Assembly: GCA_039815145.1 (NCBI GenBank)
Contig: JBCBZW010000004.1
Coordinates: forward strand, 1 to 64,000
DNA from: Pseudomonadota bacterium
GTDB lineage: Bacteria > Pseudomonadota > Gammaproteobacteria > Steroidobacterales > JBCBZW01
DNA: 64,000 nt
Direction of reading: 5' to 3'
Shown here one piece after another: positions 45,446 through 54,089 of the stretch (positions are counted from its first letter, which is position 1; each line of letters begins with the position of its first letter). Under the pieces are notes generated by a model. It had not been told where the DNA came from, did not search any database, and saw only the letters and a program-made list of their open reading frames with translations. Both the position numbers and the translations under genes were made by a program.

Positions 45446-47863
45446 TTGGCTACGCAAGACGACCAGGCGAACGAATTGCCTGAGCAGCCCACGGGCGCCC
45501 TCGTGAGCTTCTTCGAGAAGCTCTTCTTCGGTAACCGCCCCCTGTGGCTGATCGCCTTCGTCATCGCCACCCTGGCGCTCGGCTATCAGGCCTCTCAGCT
45601 GCGCGCCGATGCCAGCTTCCTGAAGATGATCCCCACGGGTCATCCCTTCATCGAGAACTACATCGAGAACCGCGCCGCTCTGGCCGCCCTCGGCAACACG
45701 ATTCGTATCGTGGTGGCCGCGGAGGATGGCGATATCTTCAGCGCCGAGTACCAGGAGGCGCTGAAGCAGATCACCGACGAGGTGTTCCTGAACGTGGAGG
45801 GCGTCGATAAGGGCGGCCTCGAATCGCTGTGGACGCCCAACGTGCGCTGGAGCGAGGTCACGGAGGAGGGCTTCGTCGGCGGCACGGTGGTGCCCGACTC
45901 CTACGACGGCTCGCCCGAGAGCCTGGAAGAGCTGCGCGCGAACGTGCTGCGCTCGGGTACCGTGGGCCGACTCGTCGCCAACGACTTCAAGTCCTCGATC
46001 ATCCTGGCGCCGATCGTCGATGAGAACCCGACCACGGGCGAGCGTCTCGACTACCGCCAGCTCTCCCGCGAGCTGGAGACGCGCGTTCGCGACATCTACC
46101 AGACCGACAACATCCGCATCCACATGGTGGGCTTCGCCAAAGTGGTCGGCGATCTGATCGAGGGCTCCAGCCAGGTGGCCACCTTCTTCGCCATCGCCTT
46201 CCTGATCACCATGGTGCTGCTCTTCGCCTACTCGCGCTGCCCCTACGCCACGGGCATCACCTTGCTCTGCTCGACGGTGGCCGTGGTCTGGCAGCTGGGC
46301 CTCCTGCGTGCTCTCGGCTTCGGCCTGGATCCGTACTCCATGCTGGTGCCGTTCCTGGTGTTCGCCATCGGCATCTCCCACGGCGTGCAGATGGTCAACA
46401 CGATCGCCATCCAGTCCACCTTCGGCGCGCCGTGTGAGAAGGCGTGCCGGGAGACCTTCCGGCGCCTGTGCACGCCCGGCATCATCGCCCTGGTGAGCGA
46501 TGGCATCGGCTTCTTCACCCTGCGGGTGATCGATATTCCGGTGATCAAGGAGCTCGCGGTCACGGCCAGCCTCGGCATCGCCGTGCTGATCCTCACCAAC
46601 CTCGTGCTCCTGCCCCTGCTCATGTCCTTCTCGGGCGTCTCCAAGGGGTGCATCAACTTCTACGCCTCGCGCAGCGGCAAGCCGCAGCCGTTGTGGCGCT
46701 TCGTCTCCAACTTCTCCCATCCCACGACGGCTCGGATCACCGTGGGGGTGGCGGCGCTGCTCTTCGTGGTGGGGCTGATCGGCGGCCGCGGGCTGCAGAT
46801 CGGCGATCTCGATCCCGGCGCGCCGGAACTGCGCCCGGACTCGCGCTACAACCAGGACAACGCCTACCTCACGGCGCACTACTCCACCAGCACGGACGTG
46901 TTCGTGGTGATGGTGCAGACCGAGAGCCAGCAGTGCGGCAGCTACGAGGCCGTGACGGCTATGGATCGCCTGCAGTCGGAGCTGGCGACGGTGGCCGGCG
47001 TGCAGTCGGCGCTCTCGTTGGTGAACGTGGCCAAGCTGGTGAACGCCGGCATGAACGAGGGCAACCTCAAGTGGGCCGTGCTCAGTCGCAATCGACTCGT
47101 GCTGAACAACAGCACCAGCCGTGCGCCCAGCACGCTCATGAACACGGACTGCAGCATGGCGCCCGTGCTGGTGTTCCTGGACGATCACAAGGCGGCCACC
47201 CTCGAGCGGGTCGTGGCGGCGACGTCGGACTTCGCCGAACGCTACGACAGCGAGACCGTGCGCTTCGAGCTCGCCGCCGGTAACGCGGGGGTCGAGGCCG
47301 CGACCAACATGGTGATCGCCCGCGCCCAATACGAGATGCTCGCCTGGGTGTACGGCGTGGTGGCCGTGCTCTGCTTGATCACCTTCCGTTCCGTGCGCGT
47401 GGTGCTCTGTATCATCCTGCCGCTGGCGCTGACCTCCGTGTTGGCCCAGGCGCTCATGGCGTGGCTCGGTATCGGCGTGAAGGTGGCGACCTTGCCCGTG
47501 ATCGCCCTAGGCGTGGGCATCGGCGTGGACTACGGCATATACATCTACAGTCGCCTGGAGCGCTACCTCGAGCGCGGTATCCGCCTGCGTGAGGCCTACT
47601 ACAAGACCCTGAAGACCACCGGCACCGCGGTGGCCTTCACAGGCTTTACCCTGGCCGTGGGCGTGGGCACCTGGATCTTCTCACCCATCAAGTTCCAGGC
47701 CGACATGGGCGTGATGCTCACCTTCATGTTCCTGTGGAACATGCTCGGTGCCCTGGTCCTGCTGCCCGCCTTGGCGCGGATGCTGATCAAGCTCGACAAG
47801 TACTACGATACGGGCAAGCAGGCCAGCGCGGACGAGGCCGTGCCGGCGGGATCCACCGCGTAG
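45446..47863 (+). CDS. RND/MMPL superfamily lipid transporter
   Basis: An 805-residue membrane protein with two sets of transmembrane helices and two periplasmic loops. Start TTG 45446 follows AAGGAAGG. The first helix is LWLIAFVIATLALGYQASQL, followed by loop ADASFLKMIPTGHPFIENY and the helix clusters ATFFAIAFLITMVLLFAYSR and MLVPFLVFAIGISHGVQMVN; the second half repeats this with VIALGVGIGVDYGIYIYSRLER and FTGFTLAVGVGTWIFSPIKFQADMG. This MMPL-type pattern resembles hopanoid/lipid exporters. With DUF1302 in the outer membrane and DUF1329 in the periplasm it would form an envelope-spanning pathway for a hydrophobic compound (inference). Confidence 0.92.
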   Translation: MATQDDQANELPEQPTGALVSFFEKLFFGNRPLWLIAFVIATLALGYQASQLRADASFLKMIPTGHPFIENYIENRAALAALGNTIRIVVAAEDGDIFSAEYQEALKQITDEVFLNVEGVDKGGLESLWTPNVRWSEVTEEGFVGGTVVPDSYDGSPESLEELRANVLRSGTVGRLVANDFKSSIILAPIVDENPTTGERLDYRQLSRELETRVRDIYQTDNIRIHMVGFAKVVGDLIEGSSQVATFFAIAFLITMVLLFAYSRCPYATGITLLCSTVAVVWQLGLLRALGFGLDPYSMLVPFLVFAIGISHGVQMVNTIAIQSTFGAPCEKACRETFRRLCTPGIIALVSDGIGFFTLRVIDIPVIKELAVTASLGIAVLILTNLVLLPLLMSFSGVSKGCINFYASRSGKPQPLWRFVSNFSHPTTARITVGVAALLFVVGLIGGRGLQIGDLDPGAPELRPDSRYNQDNAYLTAHYSTSTDVFVVMVQTESQQCGSYEAVTAMDRLQSELATVAGVQSALSLVNVAKLVNAGMNEGNLKWAVLSRNRLVLNNSTSRAPSTLMNTDCSMAPVLVFLDDHKAATLERVVAATSDFAERYDSETVRFELAAGNAGVEAATNMVIARAQYEMLAWVYGVVAVLCLITFRSVRVVLCIILPLALTSVLAQALMAWLGIGVKVATLPVIALGVGIGVDYGIYIYSRLERYLERGIRLREAYYKTLKTTGTAVAFTGFTLAVGVGTWIFSPIKFQADMGVMLTFMFLWNMLGALVLLPALARMLIKLDKYYDTGKQASADEAVPAGSTA

Positions 47864-47954
47864 GGATACACCCGGCCCATGAGCATCTCCATGGGTTTGG
47901 GTCTGCTCGCCGCCTCCGCCGCAGCGCTCGCAGCGATGCCTGATCGTCGCGCCG

Positions 47955-48710
47955 GTGTGGATCGCCGAGGGTGCCTTCTGTGAGCCCGAGACCGTATTGC
48001 CGATGCCGGGCGATCGCCTGCTGGTCTCGAACGTCTGCGACTACGGTACCGACGGTACGGGCTACCTAACGGAACTCTCGGCTGACGGTCAGGTGGTGAC
48101 GGAACGGCTGATCGACAGCCTGGACGCGCCGCTGGGGATGGCGCGTCACGATGAGCGCCTTTACGTCGTCGACCGCAACACGGTCCGCGTGTACGTCCTG
48201 GCAGATCTATCAGCGGAAGCCACCATTGCGTTGCCGTCTCGTGTCGCCAACGACATCGCCGTCCGCGAGGACGGCACGCTGCTCGTCACAGATACCGCCG
48301 CCGGCCACGTCTACGTCGTGTCTCCCTCATCGGCAATCTCCACGCTGACACCGCAGCCCGCCTTCCCGGGCGCCAACGGTATCGCCGTGGATCACGACGT
48401 GCTGTGGGTCGGGGGCGAGCGCCTGTGGCGCATCGACCTTGAGTCTCTGGGCGTCGAGGTGATCGGCCCCGCCTGGCTCACCGATATCGATGGCATCGAA
48501 GTGGTCGACGCGCACGTGCTCCAGGTGACGCCGGTCGACGGCCCATTGGTGCAGTTGGTCGACGGCGTGGTGACCTCGGTCACCGCCGTGGAGGGCGTTG
48601 GCAGCGCTAACCACGGCTATCAGGCAAGTACCGGACTCGTCCTGATCCCGACGGGATACGACAACCAGGTGGTCGCCTTTCGAGTCGCCGGATACAACTC
48701 CACGCCGTAA
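47955..48710 (+). CDS. Exported beta-propeller protein, possibly frameshifted at its 5' end
   Basis: A 251-residue stretch with repeated strands (LPMPGDRLLVSNVCDYG, MARHDERLYVVDRNTVRVYVL, IAVREDGTLLVTDTAAGHVYVV, IAVDHDVLWVGGERLWRID), consistent with a four- to six-bladed SMP-30/NHL-type propeller. The in-frame GTG at 47955 has no ribosome-binding site. A good signal peptide (MSISMGLGLLAASAAALAAM) is encoded at 47879-47938 in another frame, 16 bases after the RND stop. One base shift near 47938-47950 would join it to VAPVWIAEGAF. Function unknown. Confidence 0.6.
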   Translation: MWIAEGAFCEPETVLPMPGDRLLVSNVCDYGTDGTGYLTELSADGQVVTERLIDSLDAPLGMARHDERLYVVDRNTVRVYVLADLSAEATIALPSRVANDIAVREDGTLLVTDTAAGHVYVVSPSSAISTLTPQPAFPGANGIAVDHDVLWVGGERLWRIDLESLGVEVIGPAWLTDIDGIEVVDAHVLQVTPVDGPLVQLVDGVVTSVTAVEGVGSANHGYQASTGLVLIPTGYDNQVVAFRVAGYNSTP

Positions 48711-48820
48711 CTTATGCTGCATCTTGGGGTGTATCGTCGTTCGGCAACAGCGTGGTTTCTACAAATCACCGAGCGAACCCGCTGGTTTGCTATCGTAGGC
48801 GCAACACAAGGAGGTGTCCC

Positions 48821-50728
48821 ATGGGCGGCAGCGTCAAGTTGAGCTGGGCGGCCGGTTGGGTGGCGCTCGCGAGCACCCTCGCACAGGCGGCCGTATTTCC
48901 CCCGGAGATCGAGGTGAGTAGCTTCCTCTCGCAGAACGGTGGAGATGGGAGCGTAGGACTTGCGATCCTCGGCGCGGTGGATGAGGACGCCGTCGGCGAG
49001 GCGGTGACTTCGGGCGGTGACATCAATGGCGATGGCGTCGCGGACATCGCCCTCGGCGCCCCGGGGTTCGATTTCGACGGCAACAACCGTAGCGGTGGCG
49101 TCTTCGTGCTCTACGGCGATGATGCGCTCGGCGCGGATATCGATCTCACTCAACTCACCCCTGCGGCGAATCCGGACGGCAGCGCGGGTTTTCTGATCAC
49201 GACGTTCTTCGGCTCCGTGCGTCTCGGCGAGACGGCCGCGGACATCGGTGATCTCAGCGGTGATGGCACGGACGATCTGCTGTTCGCGGCGCCCTCGCTC
49301 GGTGCGGGCGTCGCCTACCTGCTGGAGGGGCGCCTCGGCGCCGCCCCCTTCCCGGCGATCTTCGATGTCGACGAACTGACCTTCAATGGCGTGGGGGCCA
49401 ACTTCGTCGGCTCCGTGGAACCGGAGTCCCCGCCCGGGCTGCCCGATGAGGAGGCAGGACGGGCGCTGGCCGCCGCCGGCGATGTAAACGGTGATGGGAT
49501 CTCCGACCTGATCATCGGCGGCCCTGCAGCTTCCCTGCCCGACCTCGCTCGTCCCAAGGGAGTCGGACGAAGCTACGTCGTCTACGGCCCCACCGATCGC
49601 CTGCGCAACAACAACGATCTGCTCGACTGGACCGCCGGCGGCGGCAACGACGGCACGCTGGGGTTCGTCCTGGATGGTTTCGAGCAGGACAGCCGCGTCG
49701 GCACCGCCGTGAGCACCGCTGGCGATTTGAACGGAGACGGTCTGGATGACGTGGCGATCGTCGCCCTCGGCCTCGGCCAAGTGGTGGTGATCTACGGCCG
49801 CACGGAGCTCTTCCCGGTGGAGTACGACATGCGCGCCTTCGCGCCCCAGGTCGCGGACGGCGCCCTCGGTTTCGTTATCGAGACAGGTCGGGACGTCTCG
49901 CTTGTCGGGTCGAAGCTGTTGGGTGGCGTGGACTGGAACGGCGATGGCCGGGACGATCTCGTCGTCACGGACTTCGGGACGCCCCCTCAGGTGTTCATCA
50001 TCTACGGCCGCGGCGACAACTTCGAACCGCAGTTCGATCTGAACCAGCTACGCGATGGCGACGGCAGCGCCGGCGTGCAGATCATCCCCGCCCGCGACGA
50101 GCGCAACTCGCTGACGGCCCTGACCAGTGGGGATCTGAATCACGACGGCCTGACCGATCTGGTGATCGGCGCCGCCTCGAACGAGCGTGCCTACCTGCTC
50201 TTCGGCCGCCAAGGCGGATTCCCGGCCCAGGTCGATCTCGAGAACTTGTTCGCGGCCAACGGCGGAGACGGCAGCCGCGGCGTCGTGCTGACCTTGGACG
50301 ACGGTGGCAACAATACCTTCGGGTTGACGATGTCGGCCGGTGGGGACGTCAACGGCGATGGCACCGACGACTTGACCATCGGTGCCCCGAACGCGTTCAC
50401 GGCAGGTGCCGCCTTCGTCCTCTACGGCCGCGCGGACAGCGACGCCGACGGCATCGCCGATCGACTCGACAACTGCATCGACGTGCCCAATGGCGATCAG
50501 CGAGACACGAACGGCGATGGCTACGGCAACGCCTGCGACGCCGACCTCGATGATGACTGCATCGTGCTGGCGCAGGACTGGTTCATCATGCGCGACGTGC
50601 TCGGTACGGACGACGGGGACGCGGATCTCGACGGCAACGGGGTCGTCGACATCGGTGACGCCCTGACGCTCTTCCAGCGCCGGTTGCAGCCGCCTGGACC
50701 GTCCGGCGTCAGCGACACCTGCCCCTGA
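48821..50728 (+). CDS. Secreted FG-GAP/integrin-alpha-like protein with calcium-binding tail
   Basis: A 635-residue exported protein; ATG 48821 has an ideal AAGGAGG site. About six FG-GAP repeats form an integrin alpha-like propeller, each with a Ca-binding loop, e.g. GGDINGDGVADIALGAPGFD, AAGDVNGDGISDLIIGGPA, TAGDLNGDGLDDVAIV, TSGDLNHDGLTDLVIGAAS and AGGDVNGDGTDDLTIGAPN. The C terminus carries a thrombospondin type 3-like repeat (DSDADGIADRLDNCIDVPNGDQ) and a dockerin-like EF loop (DADLDGNGVVDIGDALTLFQRR). It is probably calcium-dependent and extracellular or surface bound. Confidence 0.85.
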   Translation: MGGSVKLSWAAGWVALASTLAQAAVFPPEIEVSSFLSQNGGDGSVGLAILGAVDEDAVGEAVTSGGDINGDGVADIALGAPGFDFDGNNRSGGVFVLYGDDALGADIDLTQLTPAANPDGSAGFLITTFFGSVRLGETAADIGDLSGDGTDDLLFAAPSLGAGVAYLLEGRLGAAPFPAIFDVDELTFNGVGANFVGSVEPESPPGLPDEEAGRALAAAGDVNGDGISDLIIGGPAASLPDLARPKGVGRSYVVYGPTDRLRNNNDLLDWTAGGGNDGTLGFVLDGFEQDSRVGTAVSTAGDLNGDGLDDVAIVALGLGQVVVIYGRTELFPVEYDMRAFAPQVADGALGFVIETGRDVSLVGSKLLGGVDWNGDGRDDLVVTDFGTPPQVFIIYGRGDNFEPQFDLNQLRDGDGSAGVQIIPARDERNSLTALTSGDLNHDGLTDLVIGAASNERAYLLFGRQGGFPAQVDLENLFAANGGDGSRGVVLTLDDGGNNTFGLTMSAGGDVNGDGTDDLTIGAPNAFTAGAAFVLYGRADSDADGIADRLDNCIDVPNGDQRDTNGDGYGNACDADLDDDCIVLAQDWFIMRDVLGTDDGDADLDGNGVVDIGDALTLFQRRLQPPGPSGVSDTCP

Positions 50729-50795
50729 GGCGACCTGCCGTCGCGCGAGATGCTCTACACTCGGGTCGCCGCACGCCGTTGATCTCGCCGAACCT

Positions 50796-51512
50796 ATGTC
50801 ACCGACACTCGCCTACCGCGCCCGCCCAGGTGCGCTCCTGTTTACGCTCACGACGCTGCTGCTACTGCTCGGCGCCGCGGCCCCGAGCTTCGGCCACGGC
50901 GTGGACGAGGGCACGCGCGACTTCCTGAGCCAGGCGAGCGGCTTGCTGATCGGGCCGTTTCTCTACATCGGCGCCAAGCACATGGTGACCGGTTACGACC
51001 ATCTGCTGTTCCTCTTCGGCGTGATGTTCCTGCTGGTGCGCAGCCGCGACGTGTTGACCTACGTGACCTTGTTCACCCTCGGTCACAGCACCACCTTGCT
51101 TCTCGGCGTGCTCGCGGGCCTATCGCTGAACGCCTACCTGGTGGACGCGGTCATCGGCCTGTCAGTGCTCTACAAGGGCTTTGATAACCTCAGCGGGTTT
51201 CCAGCGCTCGGTCTGCCTCGTCCGGAACCGAAGCTCATGGTGGCGTTGTTCGGCCTGGTGCACGGCTTCGGTCTTGCGACCAAGCTGCAGGACTTCGAGC
51301 TGCCGCGCGAGCATCTGTTCGGCAACCTGCTGGCCTTCAACGTGGGCGTTGAGATCGGCCAGCTGTTGGCGCTCGGCGTGATCCTCATGTTGCTCAATCT
51401 GTGGCGCCGCCACCGCTCCTTCGCCGGCGCAGCATTGCTGACCAATACCCTGCTGATGACCGCAGGTGTCGTGTTGATCGGTTTGCAACTCGGCGGCTAT
51501 TACTTCTCCTAG
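50796..51512 (+). CDS. HupE/UreJ family membrane protein
   Basis: A 238-residue membrane protein with a signal-like first helix (ALLFTLTTLLLLLGAAAPSFG) and about six further helices. GAKHMVTGYDHLLFLFGVMFLL, with the Gx2H...GxDHLLF pattern, and TLGHSTTLLLGVLAGL carry His/Asp residues typical of the HupE/UreJ nickel-permease-like family, as does LFGLVHGFGLATKLQDFEL. The next gene follows 12 bases later, a pairing seen for a HupE/UreJ_2 protein and a transmembrane anchor protein. A metal-ion role is a family guess. Confidence 0.85.
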   Translation: MSPTLAYRARPGALLFTLTTLLLLLGAAAPSFGHGVDEGTRDFLSQASGLLIGPFLYIGAKHMVTGYDHLLFLFGVMFLLVRSRDVLTYVTLFTLGHSTTLLLGVLAGLSLNAYLVDAVIGLSVLYKGFDNLSGFPALGLPRPEPKLMVALFGLVHGFGLATKLQDFELPREHLFGNLLAFNVGVEIGQLLALGVILMLLNLWRRHRSFAGAALLTNTLLMTAGVVLIGLQLGGYYFS

Positions 51513-51524
51513 GAGGGATTATCC

Positions 51525-52064
51525 ATGACAGCCTCTGCAGGTAGCCCTCGCAACGCGCTGGGCGCGCTGGCCGCGGCGCTCGTGCTCGGCGTCACGATCG
51601 TGCTCACCGCCGTCTTGCCCGCGGAGTACGGGGTCGATCCGACCGGCATCGGCCAGCGTCTCGGCTTGCTCCAGCTGGCGGGGCCCGCTCCCGCCGCCGC
51701 CGCCGAGGCTGGCGACGAGCCGCCGGCGGTGGCCGCAAGTGCCCCGGGAAGCCACGTCGTGACCCTGGCTCCCGATGAGGGGATCGAGTACAAGCTGATC
51801 ATGACCTCAGGTCAGCGCTTGGAGTATCGCTGGATCGCCAGTGCCGTCGTGCACGTAGACCTGCACGGGGAGCCGGAGGGAGATACGACCGGGTACTACG
51901 AGAGCTACGCGGTCAGCAATGCGCGGGAGATGCAGGGCAAGTTCTCCGCCCTCTTCGATGGCACCCACGGCTGGTACTGGCGCAACGATGGTGAAGAAGC
52001 GGTGACCATCGACCTGAGCTTCGGCGGGCAGTACGTCGGCATCAAAGACATGGATGCACCGTAG
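51525..52064 (+). CDS. Transmembrane anchor protein partnering the HupE/UreJ protein
   Basis: A 179-residue protein with one N-terminal membrane segment (ALGALAAALVLGVTIVLTAVLP), then GVDPTGIGQRLGLLQL, a motif characteristic of these anchor proteins, an Ala/Pro-rich linker and a periplasmic domain (EYKLIMTSGQRLEYRWIASA, VHVDLHGEP, TTGYYESYAV, FDGTHGWYWRN). Strong TAGGAGGG ribosome-binding site. Cotranscribed with the HupE/UreJ gene. Function unknown. Confidence 0.85.
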   Translation: MTASAGSPRNALGALAAALVLGVTIVLTAVLPAEYGVDPTGIGQRLGLLQLAGPAPAAAAEAGDEPPAVAASAPGSHVVTLAPDEGIEYKLIMTSGQRLEYRWIASAVVHVDLHGEPEGDTTGYYESYAVSNAREMQGKFSALFDGTHGWYWRNDGEEAVTIDLSFGGQYVGIKDMDAP

Positions 52065-52130
52065 GCGTTCCGCCGTGGCGCCTCGATCCGCGGCCAAGTG
52101 AATCGATCAACTTCACCTAACTGAACCTTG

Positions 52131-52164
52131 GTCTCCCTGCCGGCAAGCGCCGGAACAGGGAGAC
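52131..52164. terminator. Long GC-rich hairpin after the anchor protein gene
   Basis: GTCTCCCTG (52131-52139) plus CCGGC (52140-52144) pairs with GCCGG (52149-52153) and CAGGGAGAC (52156-52164), a 14-base stem broken only by AA and closed by AAGC. It lies 67 bases after the anchor protein stop and 25 before the end of the convergent DUF885 gene. No T-tract follows; it is probably a bidirectional terminator or stable RNA end. Confidence 0.65.
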
Positions 52165-52188
52165 TCGGCTGCGGACGGGTTGAGCGGA

Positions 52189-54000
52189 TCAACGCCGCGC
52201 AGAGGCTGATCTCGCCGGTGCCTGCGAAGGCACGAAGGTCTCCATCACCGCCTGCTCCAGCAACTCCGGCGGCAGCAGGCCCTGGGCCAGGATGAAGTCG
52301 TGGAAGGCCTTGGCGTCGAAGCGATCGCGCAGCTTCAGCTCCGTGCGCGTGCGCAGGGATTGGAGCTTGGTGTAGCCGTAGTAGTAGGCGGTGGCCTGGC
52401 CGGGGATGCGGTAGGTGTAGCGCTCGATCTCGTTCTGGGCCCAGGACTCGCCCAGCACCACCTCGTCGGTGAGCACGGCCTTGGCCTCCTCGGGCGTGAT
52501 CACGCCGAGGTTCAACATGGGGTCCAGGAACATACGTGCGGCGCGCGCGAGGCGGTATTGGAGGCCGATCAGCTGGGCGTCGAGCGGCATGTAGGGCTTC
52601 ACGATGGCTTCAGCGTAGAGGGCCCAGCCCTCCACGTTGGCGCTGTTGAAGGCGAACACGGCCCGGGTGTAAGACACGCCGCCCTCGATCATGGCGGAGA
52701 ACTGCAGCTCGTGGCCGGGGCGCGCCTCGTGGGCGGTCAGGGTCCAGGCGCCGGCCTCGTAGTTGTCGTCGTGGCCGCCACCGTGGTTGGCGGTGGTCGC
52801 ATCGAGCTTGGGTAGCACGAAGTTGGGGTACTCGCCGGTGTTGCCCATGAGGCGCGGAATATCCAGGTGTGGGGCCGGCTGGGCCGCCGTCTCCGCGTCG
52901 GAGGCGATGCGGATACCCGCTTCGCGCTCGGGCAGGCTAACGAGATCGTTCTCTTCGATACGCGCTTCCAGCTCGCTCAGCACCTTGCGGTAGAAGGGCA
53001 GGATCTGGTCGGCGGGGATCTGCTGCTTCTTCAGCTCGCGGATGACATCGCGATAGTCCGTGCTGTCAAAGCCGTGCTCGGCGGCCACCAGGGGGGCGAG
53101 GGCGATCATCTCGTTCTTGATGTCGGCGAAGCCCTGGGTGGCGATGGCGATCAGCTCCTGCGGGGAGGCATCGACGCCCCAGTTGTGAAGGGCGTCGGCG
53201 TAGAGCTCAGGCGGCAGACGGTAGTCGTCGCGGGCGCGGGTGAGCAGTTCGTCGCGCAGCCATTGCTCGTAGACTTCCAGTTGTGCCTTGAGCTTGGCGT
53301 AAGGCTTCTCCCAGCCCGCCACCTCAGCCTTGATGAACAGTTGCTCGAGGCCTTCGACGAAGCGGCCGGCGCGTTGCAGATCTTGTTCCACCTGGCCCCG
53401 ATAGGGCCCCTGCAGACCGTCGACGTCGAAGCGAGCGGCCGTGTTTGCCTTGGCCAACTCCGTGAGCGGGGTGTAGCCATCCTCCATGCCGGCGTAGCGT
53501 CGCAGGCGGACCACGGCGGCGGGGTAGCGTTCGGCGGGGATCTGGTCATCGATCAGGGCGCGGATGCCCTGGAACACGGTTTGCGCCACGTTGTTGTAGG
53601 GGATCAGGTGAGCGCGGTTCAGGGCGTTGCTCTTGAGCGTGTCGTCGGTGGCTTTGAGGAGGATCTCCAGGTCCTGCCGCACCAGGGCGTGGGATTCCTG
53701 CTCGAGTCGTCGGGCGAGTTCCTCGCGGGCGGCGGCCACGTCGGCGTTGAAGCGCTCAGAGCGCTGTGGACGCAGATCGATGATCTTCTCATCGAGGCCG
53801 TCGACGCCGAGGGCACCGGCCCCTTCGGGGTTGTACTTGGCGAGGATCTCGAGCACGACGTTGGCGTGGGCGTTCGAGCGCTCCACCCAATCGTCATACT
53901 CCTCGGCGGCGTGAACGGTGCTGGCGAGTAGGCCGGTGGCGACGACAGCGGCGGCGGCCTTCGCGGCCAGGCGCGATGGCGGGTGGGAGAGGGCGAACAT
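52189..54000 (-). CDS. DUF885 family exported metallopeptidase-like protein
   Basis: A 603-residue exported protein (signal peptide KAAAAVVATGLLASTVHAAE). It keeps the putative zinc motif HEARPGH at residues 424-430 and the distal VEGWALYAEAIVKPYM, followed by RLARAARMFLDPMLNLGVITPEEA and PGQATAYYYGYTKL, all DUF885 features. It is predicted to be an active carboxypeptidase-like enzyme in the periplasm. The gene at 15711-17378 is a distant paralogue with a mutated motif. ATG 54000 follows GGGGA. Confidence 0.85.
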   Translation of the reverse strand: MFALSHPPSRLAAKAAAAVVATGLLASTVHAAEEYDDWVERSNAHANVVLEILAKYNPEGAGALGVDGLDEKIIDLRPQRSERFNADVAAAREELARRLEQESHALVRQDLEILLKATDDTLKSNALNRAHLIPYNNVAQTVFQGIRALIDDQIPAERYPAAVVRLRRYAGMEDGYTPLTELAKANTAARFDVDGLQGPYRGQVEQDLQRAGRFVEGLEQLFIKAEVAGWEKPYAKLKAQLEVYEQWLRDELLTRARDDYRLPPELYADALHNWGVDASPQELIAIATQGFADIKNEMIALAPLVAAEHGFDSTDYRDVIRELKKQQIPADQILPFYRKVLSELEARIEENDLVSLPEREAGIRIASDAETAAQPAPHLDIPRLMGNTGEYPNFVLPKLDATTANHGGGHDDNYEAGAWTLTAHEARPGHELQFSAMIEGGVSYTRAVFAFNSANVEGWALYAEAIVKPYMPLDAQLIGLQYRLARAARMFLDPMLNLGVITPEEAKAVLTDEVVLGESWAQNEIERYTYRIPGQATAYYYGYTKLQSLRTRTELKLRDRFDAKAFHDFILAQGLLPPELLEQAVMETFVPSQAPARSASARR

Positions 54001-54089
54001 GGGCGGCAGTCCCCTGTGTTGATGAGTTCCGTACGCCCGTTGATGCCCGGCTCACCGGGTTGGTTGCAGGCTACAACTCGCCCTGCGCT

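Noticed and set aside
45431-47329. A 632-codon minus-strand open frame opposite the RND transporter.
   Set aside because: His/Gly/Arg-rich shadow of the transporter; no family features and no start signal.
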